A stretch of DNA of 9,439 bases from positions 1 to 9,439 of the forward strand of contig URBG01000043.1 in NCBI GenBank assembly GCA_900546055.1, given 5' to 3'. This document shows, piece by piece, positions 1-5,959 of the stretch. The DNA is from an uncultured Mycoplasmatota bacterium (GTDB taxonomy: Bacteria; Bacillota_I; Bacilli_A; RF39; UBA660). The notes below the pieces were generated by a model, which searched no databases, was not told the origin of the DNA, and worked only from the letters and a program-made list of their open reading frames with translations. Position 1 is the first letter of the stretch. Each line of letters starts with the position of its first letter. A program made the translations under genes and the position numbers.

Positions 1-63
1 GGGGGGTATACTATCGATAGCAAGATATTAAAGTAGGAAAGGAAATCAATTATAATTGATTAT

Positions 64-369
64 GTGTTTGATTATAGTGCTTGTACATATCCTGAAGGAA
101 TTATTTCATCAGATAAAACATTGGCTTTTAATCATGAACAAATAAGCCAAATTCATTTTATTGGTTTGGAGGATAGTGAACAGGCTGAGTTTAATAATAA
201 AATAAAGGAAATGCTTAAAAGCCTTAATGATTTAAAGGAAGTAGAGTTAACTAATACAAATGTTGTTAATTCAGAACAAGGATTAAACACTAATGGTGAT
301 ATACCAACTTTAGATGTTTTACCAAAACAACCTGAATCTATTAATGATATAATGAATAATACTAATTAA
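64..369 (+). CDS. DUF4176-like small protein, N-terminus missing or disrupted
   Basis: A 101-residue product can be read from a GTG at 64 to TAA at 367-369. The first half carries the pattern I associate from memory with DUF4176 (small proteins of about 80-105 residues, sometimes found near type VII secretion genes): FDYSACTYPEG near residues 2-12, then FNHEQI near 22-27 and an acidic FIGLEDSEQAEF stretch. The second half (about residues 50-101) is polar, rich in Asn, Glu and Lys, and probably disordered. The family normally has about 35 residues before the YPEG motif; here an in-frame TAG at 34-36 blocks extension upstream. The GTG has no well-placed ribosome site, because the purine tract at 36-45 is about 18 bases away. 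The true gene may therefore start before the window and be frameshifted, making this a pseudogene. Function is unknown. Confidence 0.5.
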   Translation: MFDYSACTYPEGIISSDKTLAFNHEQISQIHFIGLEDSEQAEFNNKIKEMLKSLNDLKEVELTNTNVVNSEQGLNTNGDIPTLDVLPKQPESINDIMNNTN

Positions 370-396
370 AATGTTCTATAAACTTTATAGTTTTAC

Positions 397-424
397 AAAA
401 AGAAGCTTTCGGTAGCTTCTTTTA
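397..424 (+). terminator. Rho-independent terminator after the DUF4176-like gene
   Basis: A 10-bp stem (398-407 with 414-423) closes a six-base TTCGGT loop. The descending arm ends in a short T tract. It lies 28 bases after the stop codon and abuts the promoter of the next gene. Confidence 0.8.
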
Positions 425-426
425 TG

Positions 427-435
427 TGTTATAAT
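427..435 (+). promoter_or_regulatory. Extended -10 promoter for the LiaF-like gene
   Basis: TGTTATAAT is a perfect TGN plus TATAAT box. No good -35 is visible 17 bases upstream, where the terminator loop (TTTCGG) lies. The box ends 18 bases before the start codon, so the predicted transcript begins at about the Shine-Dalgarno sequence. Confidence 0.65.
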
Positions 436-441
436 GCTAAT

Positions 442-447
442 AGGAGG
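442..447 (+). promoter_or_regulatory. Shine-Dalgarno site fixing the LiaF-like start
   Basis: AGGAGG sits six bases before the ATG at 454. It rules out the in-frame ATG at 424, which lies inside the terminator and promoter. Confidence 0.9.
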
Positions 448-453
448 AAATAT

Positions 454-1104
454 ATGTTTGCAGGAATTGTTATTATTGTTATAGGGTTATTATTACTTGC
501 CGAGGTGTTAGTACCTGGATTTAGTGTTGATTTTAATGTTGTTTGGCCAATTATTGTTATATTAGTCGCGCTTAATATGATTTTCAAACGCAAGAAAATT
601 GATTTATTTACGGCGATTGTATTATTTGTTGGTATTTGGTTTTTGGGGATAAACTTAGATATTATTCCAAGTGGTTATGAAAATATTTTCTGGCCAATTG
701 TGATTATTTTAGTTGGTATTTCATTAATTTTTGGAACATCTAAAATTAAAAAAATCAATAGAAAAATAAGTACACATGCAGAATCAGCATATTATGGTAT
801 ATTTAGTGGATGTGAGGAAAAAGTTAGAACGAATAACTTTAAAGGAACTACTATTTATGCGATATTTGGTGGTGTTGATTTGGATTTAAGAGAAGTTAGT
901 ACTGAAGCGAGTGAAATAGCTATCAATGTTTATTCTATATTTGGAGGCTCAGATATTTGGGTTCCTGAAGGATATAATATTGTGATGAATTCAACCGCAG
1001 TATTTGGTGGTAATGATAATAAAACTAATAATACTTTTAAAGAGGGAAATAAAACTATTTATATAAATTGCGTTTCAGTATTTGGTGGTACGGAAATAAA
1101 GTAA
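454..1104 (+). CDS. LiaF-like membrane protein (four TM helices plus FGG-repeat domain)
   Basis: A 216-residue protein. Four hydrophobic segments (about residues 2-18, 27-44, 50-66 and 78-94) are arranged as two similar halves, each with a WPI(I/V) motif (WPIIVI at 31-36, WPIVII at 80-85), as in the DUF5668/LiaF N-terminal region. Residues 110-216 form a soluble domain with a recurring hydrophobic-F-S/G-G motif: IFSG at 116, IFGG at 137, IFGG at 162, VFGG at 183 and VFGG at 209, including GGVDLDL and a VPEG turn. This matches the C-terminal domain of LiaF and cell-wall-active antibiotic response proteins. LiaF in Bacillus inhibits the LiaS sensor kinase, but no liaRS genes are adjacent here and the two-component pair at 6147 is distant, so that role is only possible. 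The start is ATG 454. It appears to be transcribed alone, between its own promoter and terminator. Confidence 0.8.
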   Translation: MFAGIVIIVIGLLLLAEVLVPGFSVDFNVVWPIIVILVALNMIFKRKKIDLFTAIVLFVGIWFLGINLDIIPSGYENIFWPIVIILVGISLIFGTSKIKKINRKISTHAESAYYGIFSGCEEKVRTNNFKGTTIYAIFGGVDLDLREVSTEASEIAINVYSIFGGSDIWVPEGYNIVMNSTAVFGGNDNKTNNTFKEGNKTIYINCVSVFGGTEIK

Positions 1105-1109
1105 ATATT

Positions 1110-1136
1110 AAAACATCATTGCTTGATGTTTTTTTG
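1110..1136 (+). terminator. Rho-independent terminator after the LiaF-like gene
   Basis: A 9-bp stem (AAAACATCA, 1110-1118, with TGATGTTTT, 1124-1132) has a five-base loop and is followed by T residues to 1135. It starts six bases after the stop codon. Confidence 0.85.
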
Positions 1137-1199
1137 TTGCAAAAGTGAGTCAAATAGCTGTAAACATTATAAATAATTTAACTTTTAAATTAGTTCATA

Positions 1200-1208
1200 T
1201 GGTATAAT
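1200..1208 (+). promoter_or_regulatory. Extended -10 promoter for the first DUF5684-like gene
   Basis: TGGTATAAT matches the TGN-TATAAT pattern seen before other genes here. No convincing -35 is visible at 17 bases. Its last base is also the first base of the inverted repeat at 1208-1239, so transcription should start inside the left arm. Confidence 0.6.
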
Positions 1209-1239
1209 TGGGAAAAGCTACGTAGTTAGCTTTTCCCAA
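1208..1239 (+). promoter_or_regulatory. Perfect 13-bp inverted repeat at the promoter start site
   Basis: Arms TTGGGAAAAGCTA (1208-1220) and TAGCTTTTCCCAA (1227-1239) are exact reverse complements around the six-base spacer CGTAGT. No T tract follows, so it is not a normal terminator. Its position over the expected transcription start suits a repressor operator. A stem-loop at the 5' end of the mRNA is the alternative; about 8 bp of it would be transcribed. I see no second copy of this dyad in the window. Confidence 0.6.
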
Positions 1240-1269
1240 CTCTTGCTAAATAAAAAGAGAGAGATAAAA

Positions 1270-2211
1270 ATGTACGATTATAATGATTATTATAACTATG
1301 GGGGAACTGGTTATACGGATACAAGTGTAACATCTATTTTTGCAATATTTGGAACTCTTATGTGGATTATGGCTATAGTGTCAATTGTAATGATTGTTTG
1401 TCTGTGGATAATATTTAGGAAAGCCGGTAAAAAGGGCTGGGAAGCAATTGTCCCTGTATATAATATTATTGTGTTACTAGAAATTACTAGGTTACCAATA
1501 TGGTATATTGTTTTATATTTAATACCGTTTGCTAATATATATGCAATGTTTAAGGTAAATATTGAATTAGCGCATAGGTTTGGAAAATCAACGGGCTTTG
1601 GAGTAGCTTCAGTTTTCTTTAGTATAATTTGTTTACCAATTTTAGCTTTTAGTAAGGCACAGTATGATGGTGATAGTAACGATAATCAATGTGTATATGG
1701 CAATGATTATTCACAGCAACATAATGTCAATCAAAATCCATCGGTAATGCAGCCTAATAATTCAGTAACAAATTTAGATGTGGCTACGCCAGTAGCACCA
1801 GGAGTAACTCAACAAGAACAGATTCAAAATGTTAATCCTAATGTTCAACCAATGAATTTTGAAACAGTAGTTCAAGAAAGTGTTCAACCGCAGGCAAGCG
1901 TTTCTAACGGCAATGTTATTCAAGAAAATGCAATCAATCAAGTAGAGCCAATGAATAATTTTAATAATTTATCTGATACAGGTGTTTTACCGATTAACAA
2001 TAATGTTTCACCTTTGAACGAAATGAATAATGGGCAAACTAATTATCAGAATGTTAATGTTAGTCAAAATAATTCATTAAATACAAATACTATTATTTCG
2101 GATAATGCACAAATGGGTAATGAACAGGCAAGTGTAAAAAAATGTCCAAATTGTGGAATGCAGGTTACGGATAATGCTGATTCATGTTTTATGTGCGGAC
2201 ATCACTTTTAA
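1270..2211 (+). CDS. DUF5684-like membrane protein with disordered linker and C-terminal zinc ribbon
   Basis: A 313-residue protein from ATG 1270, which follows a purine-rich AGAGAGAGA stretch. An in-frame TTG at 1243 lacks a ribosome site and was not used. After a Tyr-rich N-terminus come a TM helix (about 24-48), a conserved turn FRKAGKKGWEAIVPVYN (49-65) typical of DUF5684, and further hydrophobic stretches (about 61-72, 76-95 and 110-128). Residues 140-288 are a long Asn/Gln/Val/Pro-rich linker, probably disordered. The C-terminus is a zinc ribbon with CPNCG at 292-296 and CFMCG at 306-310 (Cys 292, 295, 306, 309). The function of this architecture is not established; an envelope-linked scaffold or sensor is a guess. 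The gene is monocistronic, with a dyad in its promoter, and it is paralogous to the gene at 3817-4602. Confidence 0.8.
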   Translation: MYDYNDYYNYGGTGYTDTSVTSIFAIFGTLMWIMAIVSIVMIVCLWIIFRKAGKKGWEAIVPVYNIIVLLEITRLPIWYIVLYLIPFANIYAMFKVNIELAHRFGKSTGFGVASVFFSIICLPILAFSKAQYDGDSNDNQCVYGNDYSQQHNVNQNPSVMQPNNSVTNLDVATPVAPGVTQQEQIQNVNPNVQPMNFETVVQESVQPQASVSNGNVIQENAINQVEPMNNFNNLSDTGVLPINNNVSPLNEMNNGQTNYQNVNVSQNNSLNTNTIISDNAQMGNEQASVKKCPNCGMQVTDNADSCFMCGHHF

Positions 2212-2227
2212 TAGTAAAGTAAATAGC

Positions 2228-2253
2228 AAAAGCATCATAATTTGATGTTTTTT
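2228..2253 (+). terminator. Rho-independent terminator after the first DUF5684-like gene
   Basis: A 10-bp stem with one G-T pair (2228-2237 with 2243-2252) has the loop TAATT and a T-rich tail to about 2265. It shares the CATCA/TGATG core of the terminator at 1110-1136. Confidence 0.8.
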
Positions 2254-2264
2254 GTTTTTCTTTT

Positions 2265-2273
2265 TGGTATAAT
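2265..2273 (+). promoter_or_regulatory. Extended -10 promoter of the rnhB operon
   Basis: TGGTATAAT, the same form as at 1200-1208. It ends 21 bases before the decayed ATG at 2295 but 129 bases before the rnhB start used today, so the operon has an unusually long leader for this window. Confidence 0.6.
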
Positions 2274-2288
2274 AATAGTATGGGTATA

Positions 2289-2428
2289 GATAGTATGTTA
2301 GATTTATAAGGATATGAAAAGTTTGGGTTTGAATATTTAGAAAAACTTAGTAATGATGAAAGTATTTATTATAAAAAGATTTAAGCGTTAGGCGGGGATA
2401 GTATGTTAGATTTATGGGAATATGAAAA
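2289..2428 (+). repeat. Direct repeat of the rnhB start region, 108 bp apart
   Basis: GATAGTATGTTAGATTTAT occurs exactly at 2289-2307 and 2397-2415. The similarity continues to 2320 and 2428 (29 of 32 positions identical), with GATATGAAAA against AATATGAAAA at the end. The 108-base offset is a multiple of three, so both ATGs are in one frame. The upstream copy reads MLDL-stop because TAA stands where the rnhB copy has TGG (Trp5). Beyond about 32 bases the copies diverge. Confidence 0.85.
2295..2384 (+). pseudogene. Decayed duplicate of the rnhB 5' end
   Basis: Starting at ATG 2295 the reading is MLDL, TAA, then GYEKFGFEYLEKLSNDESIY and YKKI before a second TAA at 2382-2384. The first residues match RNase HII (MLDLWEYEN), and the ATG lies at the promoter distance usual for this window (21 bases after the -10). 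The simplest reading is a partial tandem duplication, or a start displaced by an insertion, with decay of the upstream copy. The similarity past the first 32 bases is too weak to prove that the whole 90 bases derive from rnhB. An in-frame ATG at 2280 would give a nine-residue leader peptide (MGIDSMLDL), which is an alternative explanation. Confidence 0.45.
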
Positions 2429-3020
2429 TGAGCTTTTTAAGGAAGGTATTAATTTTATTGGTGGTACCGATGAAGCGGGACGGGGGCCTTTATTTGGTCC
2501 AGTAGTGGCGGCTTGTGTGGTACTTCCAAGGGATTTTGAATTAGAGGGACTTAATGATTCGAAGAAACTGTCTGAGAAAAAAAGAGATTTATATTATGAT
2601 TATATTATTAATCACAGTACTTGGGCAGTAGGAATTGTTTCAGCAGAAGAAATTGATGAAATTAATATTTATGCAGCGAGTCGCAAAGCGATGATTATGG
2701 CTATTAAAGAAGTACAAAAGAAGTTACCTTTAGAATATGTATTATCCGATGCAATGCCAATGGAGATTGACATTCCGGTAAAACCAATTATTAAGGGTGA
2801 TGCGAAAAGTATTACAATTGCGGCGGCAAGTGTAATTGCTAAAGTAACTCGTGATAGAATGATGTATGAAGCTGATTTGAAAAATCCTGAATATGGGTTT
2901 GCTAAACACAAAGGCTATCCAACTAAGCAACATTTAGAGGCTATTGAAAAATATGGATTAATTGATGGATACCGTGTTACATACGGTCCAGTTAAGAAAA
3001 TAAAGGAGATGAGAATATGA
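2403..3020 (+). CDS. rnhB: Ribonuclease HII
   Basis: A 205-residue enzyme of normal family length that cleaves the RNA strand of RNA-DNA hybrids and incises at single ribonucleotides in DNA, with a divalent metal, in the cytoplasm. The N-terminal motif GTDEAGRGPLFGPVVAA supplies the first two acidic ligands, Asp23 and Glu24. Asp116 (LSDAM) and Asp133 (KGDAKS) complete the set, with spacing like the Thermotoga enzyme. The helix AAASVIAKVTRDRM (140-153) is conserved, and KHKGYPTKQH follows near residue 170. The start is ATG 2403 after a GGCGGGG tract; a short segment (MLDLWEYENELFKEG) precedes the catalytic core. It is the first gene of an operon: its TGA overlaps the next ATG (ATGA at 3017-3020). 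The leader contains a decayed copy of this gene's own beginning. Confidence 0.96.
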   Translation: MLDLWEYENELFKEGINFIGGTDEAGRGPLFGPVVAACVVLPRDFELEGLNDSKKLSEKKRDLYYDYIINHSTWAVGIVSAEEIDEINIYAASRKAMIMAIKEVQKKLPLEYVLSDAMPMEIDIPVKPIIKGDAKSITIAAASVIAKVTRDRMMYEADLKNPEYGFAKHKGYPTKQHLEAIEKYGLIDGYRVTYGPVKKIKEMRI

Positions 3021-3265
3021 TAATGGGGGATAATAATCAAAAACCAAATATGAATCCATTTAGTAAAGTAAGTACATTAAGGGGCTTTAATAATACGCCA
3101 GAAAACATTAGAAATCAAATGAATAATGCTCGTGATCCATGGAATAAAAAGGTCCAGCAAGCTAATCAAAATCAAGCTACACAAGCACCAAAAAATTTAC
3201 AAAAGCCAGCCTACGATCCTAGCAAGCAACGTGAAACTATGATTAGAATGGATCATCTTCATTAA
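3017..3265 (+). CDS. Uncharacterised 82-residue polar protein
   Basis: I do not recognise this family. The product is hydrophilic, rich in Asn, Gln, Lys and Pro, with no membrane segment, Cys cluster or catalytic motif. It looks largely disordered apart from a possible helix around FNNTPENIRNQMNNARDPW (about 25-43), and it ends in HLH. It is very probably translated: AAAGGAG at 3002-3008 lies eight bases before ATG 3017, which overlaps the rnhB stop as ATGA, and its own TAA overlaps the next gene's ATG as TAATG. It may assist or regulate a neighbour, but that rests only on position. Confidence 0.75.
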   Translation: MIMGDNNQKPNMNPFSKVSTLRGFNNTPENIRNQMNNARDPWNKKVQQANQNQATQAPKNLQKPAYDPSKQRETMIRMDHLH

Positions 3266-3783
3266 TGACTTTAGACAGGGTTGTTGTTGGTTCATATGAA
3301 ACCAATTGTTATATTTTATCTTTAGAAAGTCAGGCTTTAGTTATCGATCCAGGTGATGAATTTTCTAAGATAGAACCTTATTTAAAGGGGAAACAAGTTA
3401 TTGGAGTTTTAGTGACTCATGGCCATAGTGATCATGTTGGGGCACTTGGTAATTTTGATGAAGAAAAAGTTTATGATTTTTATAATTTAAATATTGGTCA
3501 AAATGAAATTGGACCATTTACTTTTGAAGCTATCTATACTCCAGGGCACACTGATGATAGTTTAACTTATTATTTTGCTGGTGAAGGCATGATGTTTACA
3601 GGTGATTTTTTGTTTAAAGGAACGGTTGGAAGAACAGATTTTCCAACGGGAAATAAAGCGTCAATGCGTAGCAGTCTGAAAAAAATAAGTAAATATCCAG
3701 ATGCGCATGTTTATCCAGGACATGGCAAAGATACGACTTTAGAGCATGAGAAACAAAATAATATTTATTTTTCAGAAATATAA
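3265..3783 (+). CDS. Metallo-beta-lactamase-fold hydrolase, glyoxalase-II-like
   Basis: A 172-residue cytoplasmic hydrolase with the full metal-binding set: THGHSDHVG (His52, His54, Asp56, His57), His96 in PGHTDDS, Asp115 in FTGDFLF and His154 in YPGHGKD. The GTVGRTDFPTGN segment (120-131) is typical of YqgX/GloB-like hydrolases, which cleave thioesters such as acyl-glutathione or related substrates; the substrate here is unknown. It is shorter than the usual roughly 205-210 residues, mainly because the stretch between the HxHxDH motif and the PGHT motif is compact. The usual PGHTPGS reads PGHTDDS. The start ATG 3265 overlaps the previous stop (TAATG) and has no strong ribosome site of its own, so translation is probably coupled to the 82-residue gene. 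No terminator follows before the next promoter. Confidence 0.88.
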   Translation: MTLDRVVVGSYETNCYILSLESQALVIDPGDEFSKIEPYLKGKQVIGVLVTHGHSDHVGALGNFDEEKVYDFYNLNIGQNEIGPFTFEAIYTPGHTDDSLTYYFAGEGMMFTGDFLFKGTVGRTDFPTGNKASMRSSLKKISKYPDAHVYPGHGKDTTLEHEKQNNIYFSEI

Positions 3784-3792
3784 TGTTATAAT
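3784..3792 (+). promoter_or_regulatory. Extended -10 promoter for the second DUF5684-like gene
   Basis: TGTTATAAT begins one base after the preceding stop codon. The best -35 candidate at 17 bases is only TTTATT (3764-3769), inside the hydrolase gene. Read-through from the rnhB operon is also possible because no terminator intervenes. Confidence 0.6.
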
Positions 3793-3800
3793 GTTTAATA

Positions 3801-3808
3801 TAAGGAGG
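3801..3808 (+). promoter_or_regulatory. Shine-Dalgarno site for the second DUF5684-like gene
   Basis: TAAGGAGG lies eight bases before ATG 3817 and favours it over the in-frame ATG at 3823. Confidence 0.85.
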
Positions 3809-3816
3809 CTAGAGAT

Positions 3817-4602
3817 ATGCTGATGGAAGGAACTGGAATATACTTTTGGTTACTTGTTTTAATATTTTTAATAGTATATATAACAGTAAAAATATCTTTA
3901 GGTTTCTTACTTACAAGAGCTAAAGAACAAGCATGGAAAGCTTATGTACCTTTTTATACAACATTAGTATTAGTTGATTTACTCGGACTTAAAAGAAGCG
4001 TATTTTATTTATCTTTGATTCCGATAGTAAATTTATATTATTATTATATAATCATATCTAAATTGTTAGAAGGCTTCGCAATGAATACTAAAGATGCTAT
4101 ATGGTATATTGTATTTCCAATGTATAAGTTTCCTGAACTTGCTTTTAAAAGGCCAAAATTTCGTCTAAATGAATATGATTTAACACAAGAATTTTTAGAA
4201 ACGCAAAATATATTATTTTCAAAACCGCAAGATGAATTACCTGATGAGATTAATTTAATTAATCTTAACAATCAAGTAGAAGAAAGTAATGTCAATGGAA
4301 CGGTAATCGCACCTTCTAACTATAATCAAGTACCGGAAAATATGGCTGTGGATAATTATGCTTCAGAAACAAATCCTTATTTAGATACTTCTTATAGTGG
4401 TGAATCAGTGTTTATTAATCCATCAATACCAGAGGAAAAGCAAGTGACTTATGTTGAAGCGCCTAAGGAGAATAAACCAGAGGTTCAGAAACCTATTATT
4501 ACACCAGTAAGTGATGGAAGACCGAAGGTTTGTCCAAATTGTGGGGCAAAATTATCACCAGAGGCAACAACTTGTTTCTTATGTGGGCAGCATTTAAACT
4601 GA
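3817..4602 (+). CDS. Second DUF5684-like membrane protein with C-terminal zinc ribbon
   Basis: A 261-residue paralogue of the protein at 1270-2211, with the same order of parts. A first TM helix (about 9-32) is followed by LTRAKEQAWKAYVPFYTTLV (32-51), the counterpart of FRKAGKKGWEAIVPVYNIIV. Then come hydrophobic segments at about 62-82 and 94-110, the second ending in ELAF where the paralogue has ILAF. Residues 112-235 are a polar, acidic linker, shorter and less Asn/Gln-rich than in the paralogue. The C-terminus has CPNCG (239-243) and CFLCG (253-257), a four-cysteine zinc ribbon. Its role is unknown; the ribbon should face the cytoplasm if the N-terminal part is the membrane anchor. The first two Tyr-rich loops differ most between the copies. 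Expressed from its own short-leader promoter. Confidence 0.8.
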   Translation: MLMEGTGIYFWLLVLIFLIVYITVKISLGFLLTRAKEQAWKAYVPFYTTLVLVDLLGLKRSVFYLSLIPIVNLYYYYIIISKLLEGFAMNTKDAIWYIVFPMYKFPELAFKRPKFRLNEYDLTQEFLETQNILFSKPQDELPDEINLINLNNQVEESNVNGTVIAPSNYNQVPENMAVDNYASETNPYLDTSYSGESVFINPSIPEEKQVTYVEAPKENKPEVQKPIITPVSDGRPKVCPNCGAKLSPEATTCFLCGQHLN

Positions 4603-4620
4603 CAACTAGGTCAGTTTTTT
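4596..4620 (+). terminator. Rho-independent terminator overlapping a stop codon
   Basis: An 8-bp stem (AAACTGAC, 4596-4603, with GTCAGTTT, 4610-4617) is followed by T to 4620. The TGA stop of the zinc-ribbon gene (4600-4602) lies inside the left arm. Confidence 0.88.
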
Positions 4621-4621
4621 A

Positions 4622-4650
4622 TTGTGTTTAGAGGAGGAATAAGGTATAAT
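4622..4650 (+). promoter_or_regulatory. Promoter of obg
   Basis: A TATAAT box at 4645-4650 is preceded by AGG rather than TGN. A partial -35, TTGTGT (4622-4627), lies exactly 17 bases upstream. The box ends 26 bases before the start codon. Confidence 0.6.
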
Positions 4651-4676
4651 TGTAATATAAGGAATGGTGATTACAT

Positions 4677-5948
4677 ATGTTTGTTGATGAGGCAGTAGTA
4701 GAATTATTCGCCGGTAATGGTGGAAATGGTTGTAAAGCTTTTAGACGTGAAAAAGGAGAACCAATGGGGGGACCATTTGGTGGTAACGGTGGTCGTGGTT
4801 CTAATATTGTGTTTAAGGTTGATACAGGATTAAATACTTTAGTTGATTTTAAATATAAAAAAATTGTTAAAGGTGAACGTGGAGAAAATGGTTTAGGAAA
4901 AGGAATGCATGGTAAGAATGCTGAAGACGTTGTTATTAAAGTGCCACTTGGAACAGTAATTACTGATGTTAATACAGGACTTATAATTGCCGATTTAACA
5001 AAAGCTGATGAAGAAATTATTGTAGCAACAGGAGGCCGTGGTGGGCGAGGCAATATTGCTTTTGCGACACGTACTAATCCAGCTCCAGATTTTGCTGAAA
5101 ATGGGGAACCTGGTGAATACCGTAAAATAAAGTTGGAATTGAAATTAATGGCTGATGTTGGATTGGTTGGGATGCCTAGTGTTGGTAAATCAACTATTAT
5201 TTCTAAGGTTTCAGCGTCTGAACCAAAGATAGCTGATTATCCATTTACAACATTGAAGCCTAATTTAGGTGTTGTTAGAGTGCAAGATGGGCGTTCGTTT
5301 GTTCTTGCTGATTTACCAGGATTAATTGAAGGAGCCTCTTTAGGTCATGGTCTTGGCGATCAATTTTTGAAACATGTAGAACGTACTAGAGTAATTGCTC
5401 ATATTGTTGATATGGGGGGATACACAGGCCGTGATCCTTACGAAGATTTTACAATTATTAATAATGAATTAAGATCGTTTAATGAAAAGATTATGGATAA
5501 GCCACAAATAGTTGTAGCTAATAAAATGGATATGCCTGATGCTCATGATAATTTAATTAAGTTTAAGGAAAAAGTGAATGTACCAGTTTATGAAATTTCA
5601 GCTGTTACTGGGCAAGGTTTACAAGAGGTACTTACTAAATTAGCCGATATGTTAGATGGTATTGAGAAAACCAATTTATACGAAGAGGAAAAGTTTGAAA
5701 GTCATGTTATTTATAAATTTAAACAAGAAAAACCATTTACGATTACTAAAGAGGATGATGCTTGGGTAATTAAAGGTAAAGAAGTAGAAAAATTAGTGGT
5801 AATGAGTCGTTTTGATACAAACGAAGCAGTTTTACGTTTTTCTAATAAGCTTCGTAAACTTGGTATTGATGATGAACTTCGAGAATTGGGAGCTCAAGAC
5901 GGAGATACTATTAGAATATTAGATTTTGAATTTGAATTTAGAGAGTAA
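4677..5948 (+). CDS. obg: Obg/CgtA GTPase (50S ribosome assembly and stress)
   Basis: A 423-residue, full-length Obg protein that binds GTP/GDP, associates with the large ribosomal subunit during maturation and links assembly to stress and ppGpp levels. Residues 1-158 are the glycine-rich Obg fold (FAGNGGNGCKAFRREKGEP, GGRGGRGN). The GTPase domain follows with G1 GMPSVGKS (165-172), switch I DYPFTTLKPNLG (187-198), G3 DLPGLIEGA (212-220), G4 NKMD (282-285) and G5 SAV (308-310). The C-terminal OCT domain runs from about 345 to 420 (VIYKF, then DGDTIRI). ATG 4677 follows GGTGA at 4666-4670 and gives the conserved MFVDEA start. In many Bacillota obg sits just after rplU and rpmA; here it stands alone between its own promoter and terminator. 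Confidence 0.97.
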   Translation: MFVDEAVVELFAGNGGNGCKAFRREKGEPMGGPFGGNGGRGSNIVFKVDTGLNTLVDFKYKKIVKGERGENGLGKGMHGKNAEDVVIKVPLGTVITDVNTGLIIADLTKADEEIIVATGGRGGRGNIAFATRTNPAPDFAENGEPGEYRKIKLELKLMADVGLVGMPSVGKSTIISKVSASEPKIADYPFTTLKPNLGVVRVQDGRSFVLADLPGLIEGASLGHGLGDQFLKHVERTRVIAHIVDMGGYTGRDPYEDFTIINNELRSFNEKIMDKPQIVVANKMDMPDAHDNLIKFKEKVNVPVYEISAVTGQGLQEVLTKLADMLDGIEKTNLYEEEKFESHVIYKFKQEKPFTITKEDDAWVIKGKEVEKLVVMSRFDTNEAVLRFSNKLRKLGIDDELRELGAQDGDTIRILDFEFEFRE

Positions 5949-5959
5949 CGAGTTAATTT

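Noticed and set aside
424..453. Ten-residue N-terminal extension of the LiaF-like protein from ATG 424
   Set aside because: This ATG overlaps the terminator and the -10 box, and would encode the ribosome site itself; ATG 454 has an ideal AGGAGG.
1243..1269. TTG start adding nine residues to the first DUF5684-like protein
   Set aside because: No ribosome site precedes it; ATG 1270 follows a purine-rich tract and begins the Tyr-rich N-terminus directly.
2669..2933. Open reading frames on the minus strand inside rnhB
   Set aside because: They are reverse shadows of the strongly supported RNase HII gene and have no ribosome site or recognisable product.
4044..4271. Minus-strand reading frame inside the second zinc-ribbon gene
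   Set aside because: No ribosome site, no family resemblance, and it lies wholly within a better-supported gene.
4628..5053. Proline-rich minus-strand reading frame over the obg start
   Set aside because: It is the reverse reading of the glycine-rich Obg domain (GGN codons read as Pro and Thr), so it is an artefact.
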